The notes under the pieces are model-generated. The model was given only the letters and a program-made list of their open reading frames with translations, was not told the DNA's origin and searched no databases. The translations under genes and the position numbers were made by a program. Below, piece by piece: positions 42,791-52,145 of a DNA stretch of 64,000 nucleotides. The first letter of the stretch is position 1. Every line of letters starts with the position of its first letter. The stretch spans positions 186,001 through 250,000 of the forward strand of contig JANQRG010000046.1 of NCBI GenBank assembly GCA_028284665.1, written 5' to 3'. The DNA comes from Croceivirga sp. Lineage in GTDB: Bacteria; Bacteroidota; Bacteroidia; Flavobacteriales; Flavobacteriaceae.

Positions 42791-44335
42791 TCACTTCCCT
42801 TCCAACACAACAAAAGGCACAATCATCTCCTCTAAGGAAATCCCGCCATGCTGATAGGTATTCCGGTAATAGCTTACATAGTGGTTATAGTTATTAGGAT
42901 AGGCAAAAAAGAGGTCGTTCTTGGCAAAGATATAGGAGCTGCTCACATTGATCCGGGGCAAGTGGATGTTTTCCGGTTGCCGTGCGGCTAGGACTTCTTT
43001 TTCATTGTAGGTCAGACTTTTACCCGTTTTATACCGCAGATTCAAACTGGTATCCCGATCCCCGATCACTTTAGAAGGTTGTTTTACATTGATGGTGCCG
43101 TGGTCCGTGGTGATGATCAGTTTCATTCCCAGGGCCTGGGCCTGTTGGATGATTTCCAACAAGGGGGAATTCTTAAACCAACTTAGGGTCAACGAACGAT
43201 AGGCCTTGTCGTTCCCGGCTAGTTCCTTAATCACTTCCATCTCCGTTTTGGCATGGGAGAGCATATCCACAAAATTGTAGACCACCACGGTAAGATCGTT
43301 ATCTCTTTGGGTTTTAAAATTCTGTACCAACTGTTTCCCCTGTTTTAGGCTGCTGATCTTGTGGTATTCCCATTTCAGGTCCAGGCGTAACCGCTTAAGT
43401 TGCGCGCCCAAAAACTCGGCTTCAAAAAGGTTTTTGCCGCCTTCATCCGTATCGTTCTTCCACCAATCAGGGTGACGTTTTTCCATCTCCAGGGGAGTAA
43501 GCCCTGAAAAAAGGGCATTCCGAGCGTATTGGGTAGCAGTAGGAAGAATACTGTAATAAGGGATCTCTTTCTGCTTTCGGTAAAAATTGGTCACTACATC
43601 TTCTATGGCCCACCATTGATCGTATCGAAGGTTGTCAATAACCACCAAAAGGGTAGGGGTATCTCCCAATTCAGGCCGCACCAGCTTTTTAAATAGGGTA
43701 TGCGATACTATCGGGCCTTCTTCTTCCTCAAACCAATCCCTGTAATTTTTTTCCACATACTTGCTGAACTGGTTGTTGGCTTCCAGTTTTTGCGACTCCA
43801 GGATCTCGAACATGCTGTTGTCCTCAATAGCTTCCAACTGCAATTCCCAATAGATCAATTTCTTGTAGAGCTCCGCCCACGCTTCATGGGAATTCACCAT
43901 AGAAAGGTCCATAGCAATCTTGCGAAATTCTTGTTGGTAATTGGCTGTAGTACGCTCTGAGACCAGCCGGGAATTCTCCAGGTTCTTTTTTAAAGAGAGC
44001 AGGATTTGGTTCGGATTAACAGGTTTTATCAGGTAATCGGCTATTTTACTGCCAATAGCCTCATCCATAATATACTCTTCCTCGCTTTTGGTGATCATCA
44101 CCACAGGAAGAAGGGGATCTTTCTGTTTTAGTTCGGACAAGGTTTCCAAACCGGACAGTCCGGGCATGTTCTCATCCAGGAAAACCACATCAAAGGTATG
44201 TTCAGTAACTTCTTCAAGGGCTTCCTGTCCGCTTTGTGCAGTAGTCAATGTATATCCCTTGCCTTCGAGAAATAAGATATGGGGTTTGAGAAGTTCTATT
44301 TCATCATCCACCCATAGAATGGAAATCTTTTTCAT
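42791..44335 (-). CDS. porX: type IX secretion regulator PorX (receiver and PglZ domains)
   Basis: A 514-residue orphan response regulator. The receiver domain (about 1-120) has the acidic pocket VDDE, the phospho-acceptor Asp in VVFLDENMPG and the Lys in LIKPVN. A helical linker leads to a PglZ/alkaline-phosphatase-like domain (about 210-510) with VVIDNLRYDQWW and TTDHGTINV metal ligands. In Porphyromonas and Flavobacterium, PorX with PorY and a sigma factor controls type IX secretion genes, and the PglZ domain has phosphodiesterase activity. Its presence points to gliding or secreted enzymes. Confidence 0.93.
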   Translation of the reverse strand: MKKISILWVDDEIELLKPHILFLEGKGYTLTTAQSGQEALEEVTEHTFDVVFLDENMPGLSGLETLSELKQKDPLLPVVMITKSEEEYIMDEAIGSKIADYLIKPVNPNQILLSLKKNLENSRLVSERTTANYQQEFRKIAMDLSMVNSHEAWAELYKKLIYWELQLEAIEDNSMFEILESQKLEANNQFSKYVEKNYRDWFEEEEGPIVSHTLFKKLVRPELGDTPTLLVVIDNLRYDQWWAIEDVVTNFYRKQKEIPYYSILPTATQYARNALFSGLTPLEMEKRHPDWWKNDTDEGGKNLFEAEFLGAQLKRLRLDLKWEYHKISSLKQGKQLVQNFKTQRDNDLTVVVYNFVDMLSHAKTEMEVIKELAGNDKAYRSLTLSWFKNSPLLEIIQQAQALGMKLIITTDHGTINVKQPSKVIGDRDTSLNLRYKTGKSLTYNEKEVLAARQPENIHLPRINVSSSYIFAKNDLFFAYPNNYNHYVSYYRNTYQHGGISLEEMIVPFVVLEGK

Positions 44336-44370
44336 ACAGTGTTTATCTTTACAGCTTTAAAAATAATGGA

Positions 44371-45597
44371 TTGGCGAAGACCAACAAGCTTAAAATATTT
44401 AACGATCCGATTTATGGTTTTATTGGCACCCCCAATGAATTCATTTTCAATTTAATTGCGCACCCCTATTTTCAACGACTTCGTCGCATCTCCCAAATGG
44501 GGCTTTCCTATCTCGTCTACCCTGGGGCGCACCATACCCGTTTCCATCACGCCCTTGGGTGTATGCACCTGATGCGGAAGGCCATCGATATTTTACGATA
44601 TAAGGGAGTTCAGATCACTGAAGCGGAGGAAAATGGGCTATTGTGTGCCATTTTGCTGCATGACATCGGGCACGGTCCTTTTTCACATGCGCTGGAACAT
44701 ACCCTTGTGCCGAATTACGATCATGAACAGCTTTCCCAGATCTTTATGGAGCAACTCAATCAGGAGTTTCAGGGGCAACTGGATATGGCGTTGGCTATCT
44801 TTAATAAACAGCATCCCAGGACCTTTTTAAATCAACTGGTTTCCGGTCAATTGGACATGGATAGACTGGATTACTTAAAACGAGATAGTTTTTATACCGG
44901 CGTTACCGAAGGAAACATCAGTGCCGAGCGATTGATAAGCATGCTCAATGTGCACAAAGGGGAATTGGTAGTTGAAGAAAAGGGATTGTATTCCGTGGAA
45001 AAGTTCCTGATGGCCCGGCGATTTATGTATTGGCAGGTGTATCTGCACAAAACCAGCCTGGTAGCAGAACAACTGCTGATTAAATTGGTAAAGCGGGCCA
45101 AGGATCTGTTGGGGCAGGGAAAAGAGGTGCCGGGTTCACCCACTTTTCTGTACTTCTTAAGGGCCAATTCTGAGATGCCATTTGATGAAGAGAACCTTCG
45201 GCAGTTTTCGCTTTTAGATGATGTGGATATTTTGGCGGCTATAAAATTATGGCAGCATCATGAGGATTTCATTTTGTCCAAATTGTCCAAAATGTTATTG
45301 TACCGCAAACTCCTAAAGATAAAAGTCAAAAACAAACCTTTTGAAGGCGCTAAACTGGAAAGCAAAAAAGAATGGGTTAAGCAGCGTTATCCCATCTCAG
45401 CGCAAGAGGTGGATTATTTTGTATTTGATGGCAAGATCAGTAACCAGGCCTATAATGCGGCGCAGCAAAATATCAACATCCTGTCCAAGGGGGGTGAGGT
45501 AATGGATGTCGCAGAAGCATCCGACCATCTTAATTTGGTCGCCCTCTCAAACGAAGTGATAAAATACTATGCCTGCTATCCCAAGAAAAGCGTTTGA
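44371..45597 (+). CDS. HD-domain phosphohydrolase (dGTPase-like)
   Basis: A 408-residue HD superfamily protein. The metal site is visible as HTRFHHALG and LLHDIGHGPFSHALEH, followed by the late Asp in GQLDMDRLDYL, as in dGTP triphosphohydrolase/YdhJ-like enzymes. The substrate is presumably a nucleotide. The only start giving the conserved KLKIFNDPIYGF N-terminus is a TTG at 44371 (MAKTNK); the nearest ATG is about 40 codons in. TATCTTTA at 44344-44351 is a near-match -7 element in the spacer with porX. Confidence 0.85.
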   Translation: MAKTNKLKIFNDPIYGFIGTPNEFIFNLIAHPYFQRLRRISQMGLSYLVYPGAHHTRFHHALGCMHLMRKAIDILRYKGVQITEAEENGLLCAILLHDIGHGPFSHALEHTLVPNYDHEQLSQIFMEQLNQEFQGQLDMALAIFNKQHPRTFLNQLVSGQLDMDRLDYLKRDSFYTGVTEGNISAERLISMLNVHKGELVVEEKGLYSVEKFLMARRFMYWQVYLHKTSLVAEQLLIKLVKRAKDLLGQGKEVPGSPTFLYFLRANSEMPFDEENLRQFSLLDDVDILAAIKLWQHHEDFILSKLSKMLLYRKLLKIKVKNKPFEGAKLESKKEWVKQRYPISAQEVDYFVFDGKISNQAYNAAQQNINILSKGGEVMDVAEASDHLNLVALSNEVIKYYACYPKKSV

Positions 45598-45607
45598 CAA
45601 AATTTCT

Positions 45608-45615
45608 TACTTTTG
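45608..45615 (+). promoter_or_regulatory. candidate -7 element (TACTTTTG) of the lpxD operon
   Basis: A perfect TAnnTTTG five bases before the lpxD ATG. TTTGAC lies only 11 bases upstream, too close for a -33 box. If used, the mRNA is leaderless. Confidence 0.35.
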
Positions 45616-45620
45616 CCGCA

Positions 45621-46658
45621 ATGAAATTCACAGCCACCCAAATCGCAGGAATTTTAGGGGGAGAGATTGAGGGTAATCCTCAAATTTCGGTAGATAAGCT
45701 TTCTAAAATAGAGGAGGGCGAAAAAGGTTCTTTAACCTTCTTGGCAAATCCAAAATACACCTCTTTTATATATACAACCAAAGCATCGATCACTATTGTC
45801 AATAAAGATTTTATTCCTGAGCAGGAGATCTCTACTACCCTGATCAAAGTTGATGATGCGTATAAATCGTTTTCCCGATTGTTGGAATACTACAATCAGG
45901 TTAAAAACAACAAGGTGGGGATTGAAAGCCCCTCTTTTGTAACGGCATCTGCAAAGTACGGCGAAGGCTTTTATCTGGGTGCTTTTTCTTATTTAGGAGA
46001 AAACGTACAGATCGGAAATAATGTAAAGGTGTATCCCAATGTATATATTGGTGACAATGTGGTTATAGGCAATGATTGCATTATTTTTGCTGGCGCAAAA
46101 ATTTACTCGGAAAGTATCATCGGAAATTATTGCGTGATCCATAGCGGGGTTATTATCGGTGCTGACGGTTTTGGTTTTACTCCTAACGAAAATGGAGAAT
46201 ACAGTAAAGTACCTCAAACAGGAAACGTGATAATTGAAGACAATGTTGATGTAGGAGCGGGAACGACTATTGATCGGGCAACGCTGGGCTCCACCATTTT
46301 ACGCAAAGGAGTAAAGTTAGACAACCAGATTCAGATCGCGCATAATGTGGAAATAGGGGAGCATACGGCAATCGCAGCGCAGACCGGTATTGCAGGTTCC
46401 ACAAAAATTGGCAAAAATTGCCTGATTGGGGGGCAAGTAGGGATAGTAGGTCATATTACCATTGGAGATAGGGTGAGGATACAGGCACAATCCGGGATCG
46501 GTAGAAATGTTAAGGACGAGGAAGTGCTGCAGGGTTCACCTGCATTAAATTATGGCGATTACAACAAGTCCTACGTACACTTTAAGAACTTTCCAAAGAT
46601 CATCAATCAAATTTCGGAACTGGAAAAGAAACTGGACCATGAAAACCAAAAGCACTAA
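45621..46658 (+). CDS. lpxD: UDP-3-O-acyl-glucosamine N-acyltransferase
   Basis: A 345-residue left-handed beta-helix enzyme of the Raetz pathway that adds the N-linked acyl chain to lipid A precursors. An N-terminal uridine-binding domain (about 1-100) is followed by many hexapeptide repeats (IGNNVKVYPNVYIGDNVVIG and others), with the catalytic His in QIAHNVEIG. It starts at the ATG at 45621. Its end overlaps lpxC by 20 bases, so the genes are coupled. Confidence 0.92.
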   Translation: MKFTATQIAGILGGEIEGNPQISVDKLSKIEEGEKGSLTFLANPKYTSFIYTTKASITIVNKDFIPEQEISTTLIKVDDAYKSFSRLLEYYNQVKNNKVGIESPSFVTASAKYGEGFYLGAFSYLGENVQIGNNVKVYPNVYIGDNVVIGNDCIIFAGAKIYSESIIGNYCVIHSGVIIGADGFGFTPNENGEYSKVPQTGNVIIEDNVDVGAGTTIDRATLGSTILRKGVKLDNQIQIAHNVEIGEHTAIAAQTGIAGSTKIGKNCLIGGQVGIVGHITIGDRVRIQAQSGIGRNVKDEEVLQGSPALNYGDYNKSYVHFKNFPKIINQISELEKKLDHENQKH

Positions 46659-48045
46659 GCAAACTACGATTGCTAATCCGGTCACACTTACCGGTGTTGG
46701 GCTTCATACGGGAGAAAATGTGACCATGAAGTTTTTGGCTGCCAAGGAAAATCACGGTTTTGCTTTTAAGCGGGTAGATTTGGAAGGGGAGCCGGTTATT
46801 GAGGCGGATGCCAACTACGTGGTCAATACTCAAAGAGGGACCAACCTTGAGAAAAACGGGGTAAAAATTCAAACTTCGGAGCACGTTCTGGCTGCGTTGG
46901 TCGGCATGGACGTCGATAATGTGTTGATCGAGTTAGATGCTCCCGAACCACCAATTATGGATGGCTCTTCCAAATTCTTTGTCGAAGCTATAGAGCAGGT
47001 GGGGATAATAGAGCAAGATGCCGAAAGGGATGAATACATTGTTAAGGATGTGATCTCCTACAAAGATGAAACTTCGGGAAGTGAAATTACGGTAATCCCG
47101 GCAGACTCCTATCAGGTAACGACCATGGTAGATTTTGGGACCAAGGTATTGGGTACCCAGAATGCTACTTTGGAGCATTTAGACGATTTCAAAAATGAGA
47201 TTGCCAGTGCCAGGACCTTTAGTTTTCTTCATGAACTGGAGATGCTGTTGGAAAACGGTTTGATCAAAGGCGGTGATCTGAATAATGCCATAGTTTATGT
47301 AGACAAAGAAATTTCGGAGTCCACGATGAAAAAACTGGAAAAGGCGTTTAACAAAGCCAAGTTGTCAGTAAAGCCGAATGGTATTTTGGATAATTTGACT
47401 TTGCATCATCCTAACGAAGCGGCCCGACATAAACTACTGGATGTTGTGGGTGATTTGGCGCTTGCAGGAACCCGAATTCGCGGTAAAGTGATTGCCAATA
47501 AACCGGGACACTTTGTGAATACCCAGTTCGCCAAGAAACTTCAGAAAATCATTAAGCAGGAAAGAAGGCATTATGTTCCGGACGTCGATTTACACGCTAA
47601 ACCGGTAAAGGATATCAACCAGATAATGGAAATGCTGCCGCATAGGCCTCCGTTTTTACTGGTAGACAAAATTATGGAGTTAACGGAGGAGCATGTCATC
47701 GGGATCAAAAATGTAACGATGAACGAGCCCTTCTTCGTGGGGCATTTCCCTGGGGCACCTGTCATGCCCGGGGTACTACAGATAGAAGCAATGGCACAGA
47801 CCGGCGGTATTTTAGTATTGAGTACCGTGCCAGATCCTGAGAACTATTTGACCTATCTTTTGAAGATTGATAATGTGCGATACAAGCATCAGGTAGTTCC
47901 GGGTGACACCTTAATCTTTAAGTTAGACTTACTTACGCCAATTCGTCGCGGGATCTGCCAGATGCAAGCCAGGGCGTATGCGAACGGAAGATTGGTGTCT
48001 GAAGCAGAAATAATGGCACAGATCACAAAAGTAAAAGGAAACTAG
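46639..48045 (+). CDS. lpxC/fabZ: bifunctional UDP-3-O-acyl-GlcNAc deacetylase / 3-hydroxyacyl-ACP dehydratase
   Basis: A 468-residue fusion typical of Bacteroidetes. The N-terminal LpxC part (about 1-310) has the zinc ligands in SEHVLAAL and HHPNEAARHKLLDVVGD; it removes the N-acetyl group, the committed step of lipid A synthesis. The C-terminal FabZ part (about 320-468) has the hot-dog-fold signature HRPPFLLVD and HFPGAPVMPGVLQIEAMAQ and dehydrates hydroxyacyl-ACP. The fusion couples fatty-acid and lipid A flux. The start at 46639 (MKTKSTKQTT) is the first Met aligning with LpxC. Confidence 0.95.
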   Translation: MKTKSTKQTTIANPVTLTGVGLHTGENVTMKFLAAKENHGFAFKRVDLEGEPVIEADANYVVNTQRGTNLEKNGVKIQTSEHVLAALVGMDVDNVLIELDAPEPPIMDGSSKFFVEAIEQVGIIEQDAERDEYIVKDVISYKDETSGSEITVIPADSYQVTTMVDFGTKVLGTQNATLEHLDDFKNEIASARTFSFLHELEMLLENGLIKGGDLNNAIVYVDKEISESTMKKLEKAFNKAKLSVKPNGILDNLTLHHPNEAARHKLLDVVGDLALAGTRIRGKVIANKPGHFVNTQFAKKLQKIIKQERRHYVPDVDLHAKPVKDINQIMEMLPHRPPFLLVDKIMELTEEHVIGIKNVTMNEPFFVGHFPGAPVMPGVLQIEAMAQTGGILVLSTVPDPENYLTYLLKIDNVRYKHQVVPGDTLIFKLDLLTPIRRGICQMQARAYANGRLVSEAEIMAQITKVKGN

Positions 48046-48046
48046 A

Positions 48047-48832
48047 ATGAACCAACCACTTGCCTACGTCCATCCCGGAGCGAAAATTGCTAAAAACGTA
48101 GTGATCGAGCCATTCACCACCATTCATAACAATGTTACTATTGGAGAAGGTACCTGGATTGGATCCAACGTCACTATTATGGAGGGTGCACGAATTGGAA
48201 AAAATTGCAACATTTACCCGGGTTCGGTGATCTCTGCCATACCTCAGGACCTAAAATACAAAGGAGAGGAGACCACGGTACATATTGGAAACAATACTAC
48301 CATACGCGAATGCGCTACCATAAATAAAGGTACAGAAGATAGAATGAAAACCATTATTGGCAACAATTGTCTCATTATGGCCTACAGCCATATTGCCCAT
48401 GATTGTTTTGTGGGAGATGGTTGTATCTTCAGTAATAATTCTACCCTGGCAGGCCATGTAACTGTTGGGGATAATGTGGTCCTAGCGGGCATGGTTGCCG
48501 TACACCAATTTGTTTCTGTCGGGAGACATGCTTTCGTTACAGGAGGTTCCCTTGTTCGTAAAGATGTCCCTCCATTTGTGAAGGCTGCCCGTGAACCCTT
48601 GTCCTATGTTGGTATTAATTCGGTAGGGCTGCGTAGACGAGGGTTTGAAGCGGAAAAAATCCGGGAAATACAGAACATTTACCGCATTTTGTACCAGAAT
48701 AACTATAACAACTCTCAAGCCGTCGAAATTCTTGAAGCTGAAATGGAAGCAACCCCGGAGCGGGATGAGATACTGCAGTTTATCAGGGACTCGCAACGAG
48801 GAATAATGAAAGGATATTTTAGCAATAACTAA
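48047..48832 (+). CDS. lpxA: acyl-ACP:UDP-GlcNAc O-acyltransferase
   Basis: A 261-residue left-handed beta-helix enzyme catalysing the first step of lipid A synthesis. Hexapeptide repeats fill residues 5-185, the catalytic His lies in MAYSHIAHDC, and the C-terminal helical domain (EAEKIREIQNIYRILYQ) is typical. It begins one base after the lpxC/fabZ stop. Confidence 0.95.
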   Translation: MNQPLAYVHPGAKIAKNVVIEPFTTIHNNVTIGEGTWIGSNVTIMEGARIGKNCNIYPGSVISAIPQDLKYKGEETTVHIGNNTTIRECATINKGTEDRMKTIIGNNCLIMAYSHIAHDCFVGDGCIFSNNSTLAGHVTVGDNVVLAGMVAVHQFVSVGRHAFVTGGSLVRKDVPPFVKAAREPLSYVGINSVGLRRRGFEAEKIREIQNIYRILYQNNYNNSQAVEILEAEMEATPERDEILQFIRDSQRGIMKGYFSNN

Positions 48833-48840
48833 ACCCGCAA

Positions 48841-49407
48841 ATGGCAAATACGTCTGACATTCGAAAAGGATTGTGTATCAAATACAACAACGATATCTAT
48901 AAAATTGTGGAGTTCCTCCACGTTAAACCGGGAAAAGGACCTGCTTTTGTCCGAACAAAACTGAAGAGTGTGACTACCGGGAAAGTGGTCGACAATACCT
49001 TTTCCGCCGGTCATAAAATTGAGGACGTTCGCGTTGAGACGCGATCGTATCAATACCTCTATCCTGAAGGCGACACCTTTCACTTCATGAATACCGATGA
49101 TTACAACCAGATTGCCTTACAAAAATCTTCTTTAGATGCTCCTGATTTGCTAAAAGAAGGGGAGGTGGTAACGATCATTTTCAACGCAGAAGATAATATG
49201 CCACTTTCGGTAGAAATGCCGGCAAGTGTTATTTTGGAGGTTACACATACCGAACCGGGTGTAAAAGGGAATACCGCAACCAATGCGACAAAACCGGCGA
49301 CTGTAGAAACAGGAGCACGGATCAATGTGCCTTTATTTATTAATGAGGGGGATCGCATTAAAGTGGACACTGAAAAGGGGGCGTACATGGAAAGGGCAAA
49401 AGAATAA
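48841..49407 (+). CDS. efp: translation elongation factor P
   Basis: A 188-residue factor that relieves stalls at polyproline stretches. The KOW-like domain I has FLHVKPGKGPAFVRTKLK, where the Lys at the PGKG tip is the residue that binds near the peptidyl-transferase centre; no efp-modifying enzymes are in the window. Domain III ends with GARINVPLFINEGDRIKVDT. It sits among the lipid A genes, an arrangement common in flavobacteria. Confidence 0.96.
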   Translation: MANTSDIRKGLCIKYNNDIYKIVEFLHVKPGKGPAFVRTKLKSVTTGKVVDNTFSAGHKIEDVRVETRSYQYLYPEGDTFHFMNTDDYNQIALQKSSLDAPDLLKEGEVVTIIFNAEDNMPLSVEMPASVILEVTHTEPGVKGNTATNATKPATVETGARINVPLFINEGDRIKVDTEKGAYMERAKE

Positions 49408-50343
49408 ATGAAATTCCCGAGGACCTACGCATTAAAGGAAATTGCAGCGCTAATAGATGCCGAATATATCGGTGATCCTGATTTTCCGGTGTTGGGTATG
49501 AATGAGATCCATGTGGTTGAAAATGGGGATATCGTTTTTGTCGATCACCCTAAATACTACCAAAAAGCCCTGGATTCTGCCGCAACAATTGTACTCATCA
49601 ATACCAAAGTAGATCGTCCGGAGAACAAAGCCTTGTTAATTTCTGACGACCCTTTTCGAGACTTTAATAAATTAACACAACAATTCAGCCCATTCCAAAA
49701 AGCTACTGCTACTATTTCTAGCACGGCTAAAATTGGTGCTAATACGATCCTTCAACCCAATGTGTTTATCGGCAATAATGTCACCATAGGGGAGAACTGT
49801 CGTATTCATGCGAATGTTGCCATTTATGACAATTGCCATATCGGGAATAATGTGATCATACATGCCGGGACGATACTTGGAGCGGATGCTTTTTATTATA
49901 AGAAAAGAGCTGAAGGCTATGATCGGTTGCTTTCCGGAGGCCGAGTGGTCATTGAGGATAACGTGGATATCGGTGCGGCGTGTACAATTGATCGGGGTGT
50001 AACCGGAGATACGTTAATTAAGGAAGGCAGTAAACTGGACAATCAAATTCAGGTGGGGCATGATACGGTTATAGGTCAGAAATGCTTGATTGCTTCGCAA
50101 TGTGGAATCGCAGGTTGTGTTATCATAGAAGATGAAGTAACCCTTTGGGGACAGGTTGGGGTAACCAGCGGAATAACTATAGGGGCAAAAGCGGTCGTAT
50201 TAGCCCAAACGGGAATATCCAAGCCACTGACAGGTGGAAAGACCTATTTTGGAAGCCCTGTGGAAGAAGCGCGCGAAAAATTAAAGCAACTGGCCCATGT
50301 AAAGCAGATCCCGGACATGCTTCAAAAACTAAAAAACATTTGA
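49408..50343 (+). CDS. second LpxD-like N-acyltransferase
   Basis: A 311-residue paralog of LpxD with the N-terminal uridine-binding-like domain, hexapeptide repeats (IGNNVTIGENCRIHANVAIY) and a His in QVGHDTVIG. It is shorter than the 345-residue LpxD and starts directly after the efp stop. It may acylate a different sugar-nucleotide or work under other conditions. The pair of LpxD paralogs flanking lpxC-lpxA-efp is recurrent in flavobacteria as I recall. Confidence 0.85.
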   Translation: MKFPRTYALKEIAALIDAEYIGDPDFPVLGMNEIHVVENGDIVFVDHPKYYQKALDSAATIVLINTKVDRPENKALLISDDPFRDFNKLTQQFSPFQKATATISSTAKIGANTILQPNVFIGNNVTIGENCRIHANVAIYDNCHIGNNVIIHAGTILGADAFYYKKRAEGYDRLLSGGRVVIEDNVDIGAACTIDRGVTGDTLIKEGSKLDNQIQVGHDTVIGQKCLIASQCGIAGCVIIEDEVTLWGQVGVTSGITIGAKAVVLAQTGISKPLTGGKTYFGSPVEEAREKLKQLAHVKQIPDMLQKLKNI

Positions 50344-50375
50344 AACCGTCGCTTTATTTTTCATGAACGATATCC

Positions 50376-50383
50376 TATTTTTG
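50376..50383 (+). promoter_or_regulatory. candidate -7 element (TATTTTTG) of sucD
   Basis: A perfect TAnnTTTG, 20 bases before the ATG; no TTG at -33. Confidence 0.4.
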
Positions 50384-50403
50384 TCCAACTTAAAAAAACA
50401 AAG

Positions 50404-51276
50404 ATGAGCGTACTGGTCAATAAAGACTCCAAAATAATTGTACAAGGCTTTACAGGGAGTGAAGGAACCTTTCATTCCGAACAAATGATTGCGTATGGCA
50501 CTAATGTCGTAGGCGGTGTAACTCCTGGCAAAGGAGGGAATGAACATTTGGGAAAGCCGGTATTTAACACCGTTGAAGAAGCAGTAGAAAAAGTAGGAGC
50601 GGATACCTCAATCATTTTTGTTCCCCCCGCGTTTGCAGCCGACGCCATTATGGAAGCCGCAAATGCAGGAATTAAGGTGATCATTACCATTACGGAGGGA
50701 ATACCTGTTGCGGATATGGTAAAGGTATATGATTATATCAGCGACCTGGATTGTACTTTGATAGGGCCGAATTGCCCGGGAGTTATCACCCCGGGAGAGG
50801 CTAAGGTGGGTATTATGCCAGGCTTTGTTTTTGAAAAAGGCACTATTGGCATTGTATCTAAATCCGGAACACTCACTTACGAGGCAGCGGATCAGGTAGT
50901 ACGCCAGGGCTTAGGGATTACTACGGCTATTGGTATTGGCGGGGATCCGATAATTGGAACCACAACCAGGGAAGCCCTTGAGTTGCTAATTAATGATCCT
51001 GAAACTGAGTGCGTGGTAATGATAGGGGAAATTGGCGGACAATTGGAAACAGAGGCAGCGCGATGGTATAAAGAAAGTGGCAGTGCTAAACCGGTGATCG
51101 GTTTTATTGCCGGGGAAACAGCACCTGCCGGACGAACCATGGGGCATGCCGGAGCAATAGTAGGCGGAAGTGATGACACTGCTCAGGCCAAGAAACGGAT
51201 TATGCGGGAATGCGGCATTCATGTCGTAGAGTCACCTGCCAAAATAGGCGCAACGGTAAAACAAACCATTGCCTAA
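50404..51276 (+). CDS. sucD: succinyl-CoA synthetase alpha subunit
   Basis: A 290-residue subunit that binds CoA and carries the phosphohistidine in the TCA cycle enzyme. CoA-binding [13 protein letters not shown] (residues 16-28), [22 protein letters not shown], and the active-site His in [10 protein letters not shown] are intact. The beta subunit (sucC) is not in the window, which is common in Bacteroidetes. It is monocistronic with its own terminator. Confidence 0.95.
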   Translation: MSVLVNKDSKIIVQGFTGSEGTFHSEQMIAYGTNVVGGVTPGKGGNEHLGKPVFNTVEEAVEKVGADTSIIFVPPAFAADAIMEAANAGIKVIITITEGIPVADMVKVYDYISDLDCTLIGPNCPGVITPGEAKVGIMPGFVFEKGTIGIVSKSGTLTYEAADQVVRQGLGITTAIGIGGDPIIGTTTREALELLINDPETECVVMIGEIGGQLETEAARWYKESGSAKPVIGFIAGETAPAGRTMGHAGAIVGGSDDTAQAKKRIMRECGIHVVESPAKIGATVKQTIA

Positions 51277-51297
51277 GGATTCCGTTAAAAGCATCCT

Positions 51298-51323
51298 AAA
51301 TCCCGATACACTCGGGATTTTTT
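51298..51323 (+). terminator. Rho-independent terminator after sucD
   Basis: AAATCCCGA-TACAC-TCGGGATTT followed by TTT: 9-bp stem, 5-base loop. Confidence 0.85.
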
Positions 51324-51383
51324 ATATCTGCAAATCCTCCACTTATCCTATCTTTGAAGCTTACCAACCGAACAATTTAACGT

Positions 51384-52130
51384 ATGCAACTATTACAAGA
51401 TAAAAACGTACTCATTACCGGAGCAAGCCGGGGAATAGGAAAAGGTATAGCCCAGCTATTTGCGCAACACGGTGCTAACGTGGCATTTACCTATAGCTCC
51501 AGCGAAGGTCCGGCCCTGGAACTTGAAAAAGAATTATCAGCCTTAGGGGTGAAGTCCAAAGCCTATAAAAGTAATGCGGCCAGTTTTAAAGAGGCTGAAG
51601 AATTGGTAAGTGCCGTGCTTGAGGATTTTGGCGGTCTGGAGGTATTGATCAATAATGCAGGTATCACCAAAGATAATCTGCTGATGCGGATGGGAGAGGA
51701 AGATTTTGACCGGGTGATTGATGTAAATCTGAAGTCCGTTTTTAATATGACCAAAGCTGTCCAACGTACCTTCCTAAAGCAACGTAAAGGATCTATTATC
51801 AATATGAGTAGCGTTGTTGGGGTCAAAGGAAATGCAGGACAAGCCAACTACGCTGCATCCAAGGCAGGTATTATCGGATTCACTAAATCCGTTGCTTTGG
51901 AGCTGGGATCCCGAAACATTCGTTGCAATGCTATTGCCCCGGGATTCATTGAAACCGAAATGACCGAAAAACTAGATGAAAAGACCGTCCAGGGATGGCG
52001 GGATGCAATTCCCCTAAAGAGAGGAGGGACCCCCGAAGATGTTGCCAACGCCTGTCTATTCCTGGCTGGAGATCTTTCGGCTTATATTACCGGTCAGGTA
52101 CTGCATGTAGATGGCGGTATGTTGACCTAA
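51384..52130 (+). CDS. fabG: 3-oxoacyl-ACP reductase
   Basis: A 248-residue short-chain dehydrogenase. NADPH loop GASRGIGKGIA, NNAG, catalytic Ser in NMSSVVG and the YxxxK pair in YAASKAG, with the FabG C-terminal HVDGGM. It reduces beta-ketoacyl-ACP in fatty acid elongation. It precedes the VWA-domain gene by 15 bases and may share a transcript. Confidence 0.93.
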   Translation: MQLLQDKNVLITGASRGIGKGIAQLFAQHGANVAFTYSSSEGPALELEKELSALGVKSKAYKSNAASFKEAEELVSAVLEDFGGLEVLINNAGITKDNLLMRMGEEDFDRVIDVNLKSVFNMTKAVQRTFLKQRKGSIINMSSVVGVKGNAGQANYAASKAGIIGFTKSVALELGSRNIRCNAIAPGFIETEMTEKLDEKTVQGWRDAIPLKRGGTPEDVANACLFLAGDLSAYITGQVLHVDGGMLT

Positions 52131-52145
52131 AGACGAAATTGATAT

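Noticed and set aside
46552-46638. Extended N-terminus of lpxC/fabZ from 46552
   Set aside because: It lies wholly within lpxD and is unlike any LpxC; the ATG at 46639 aligns with the family.
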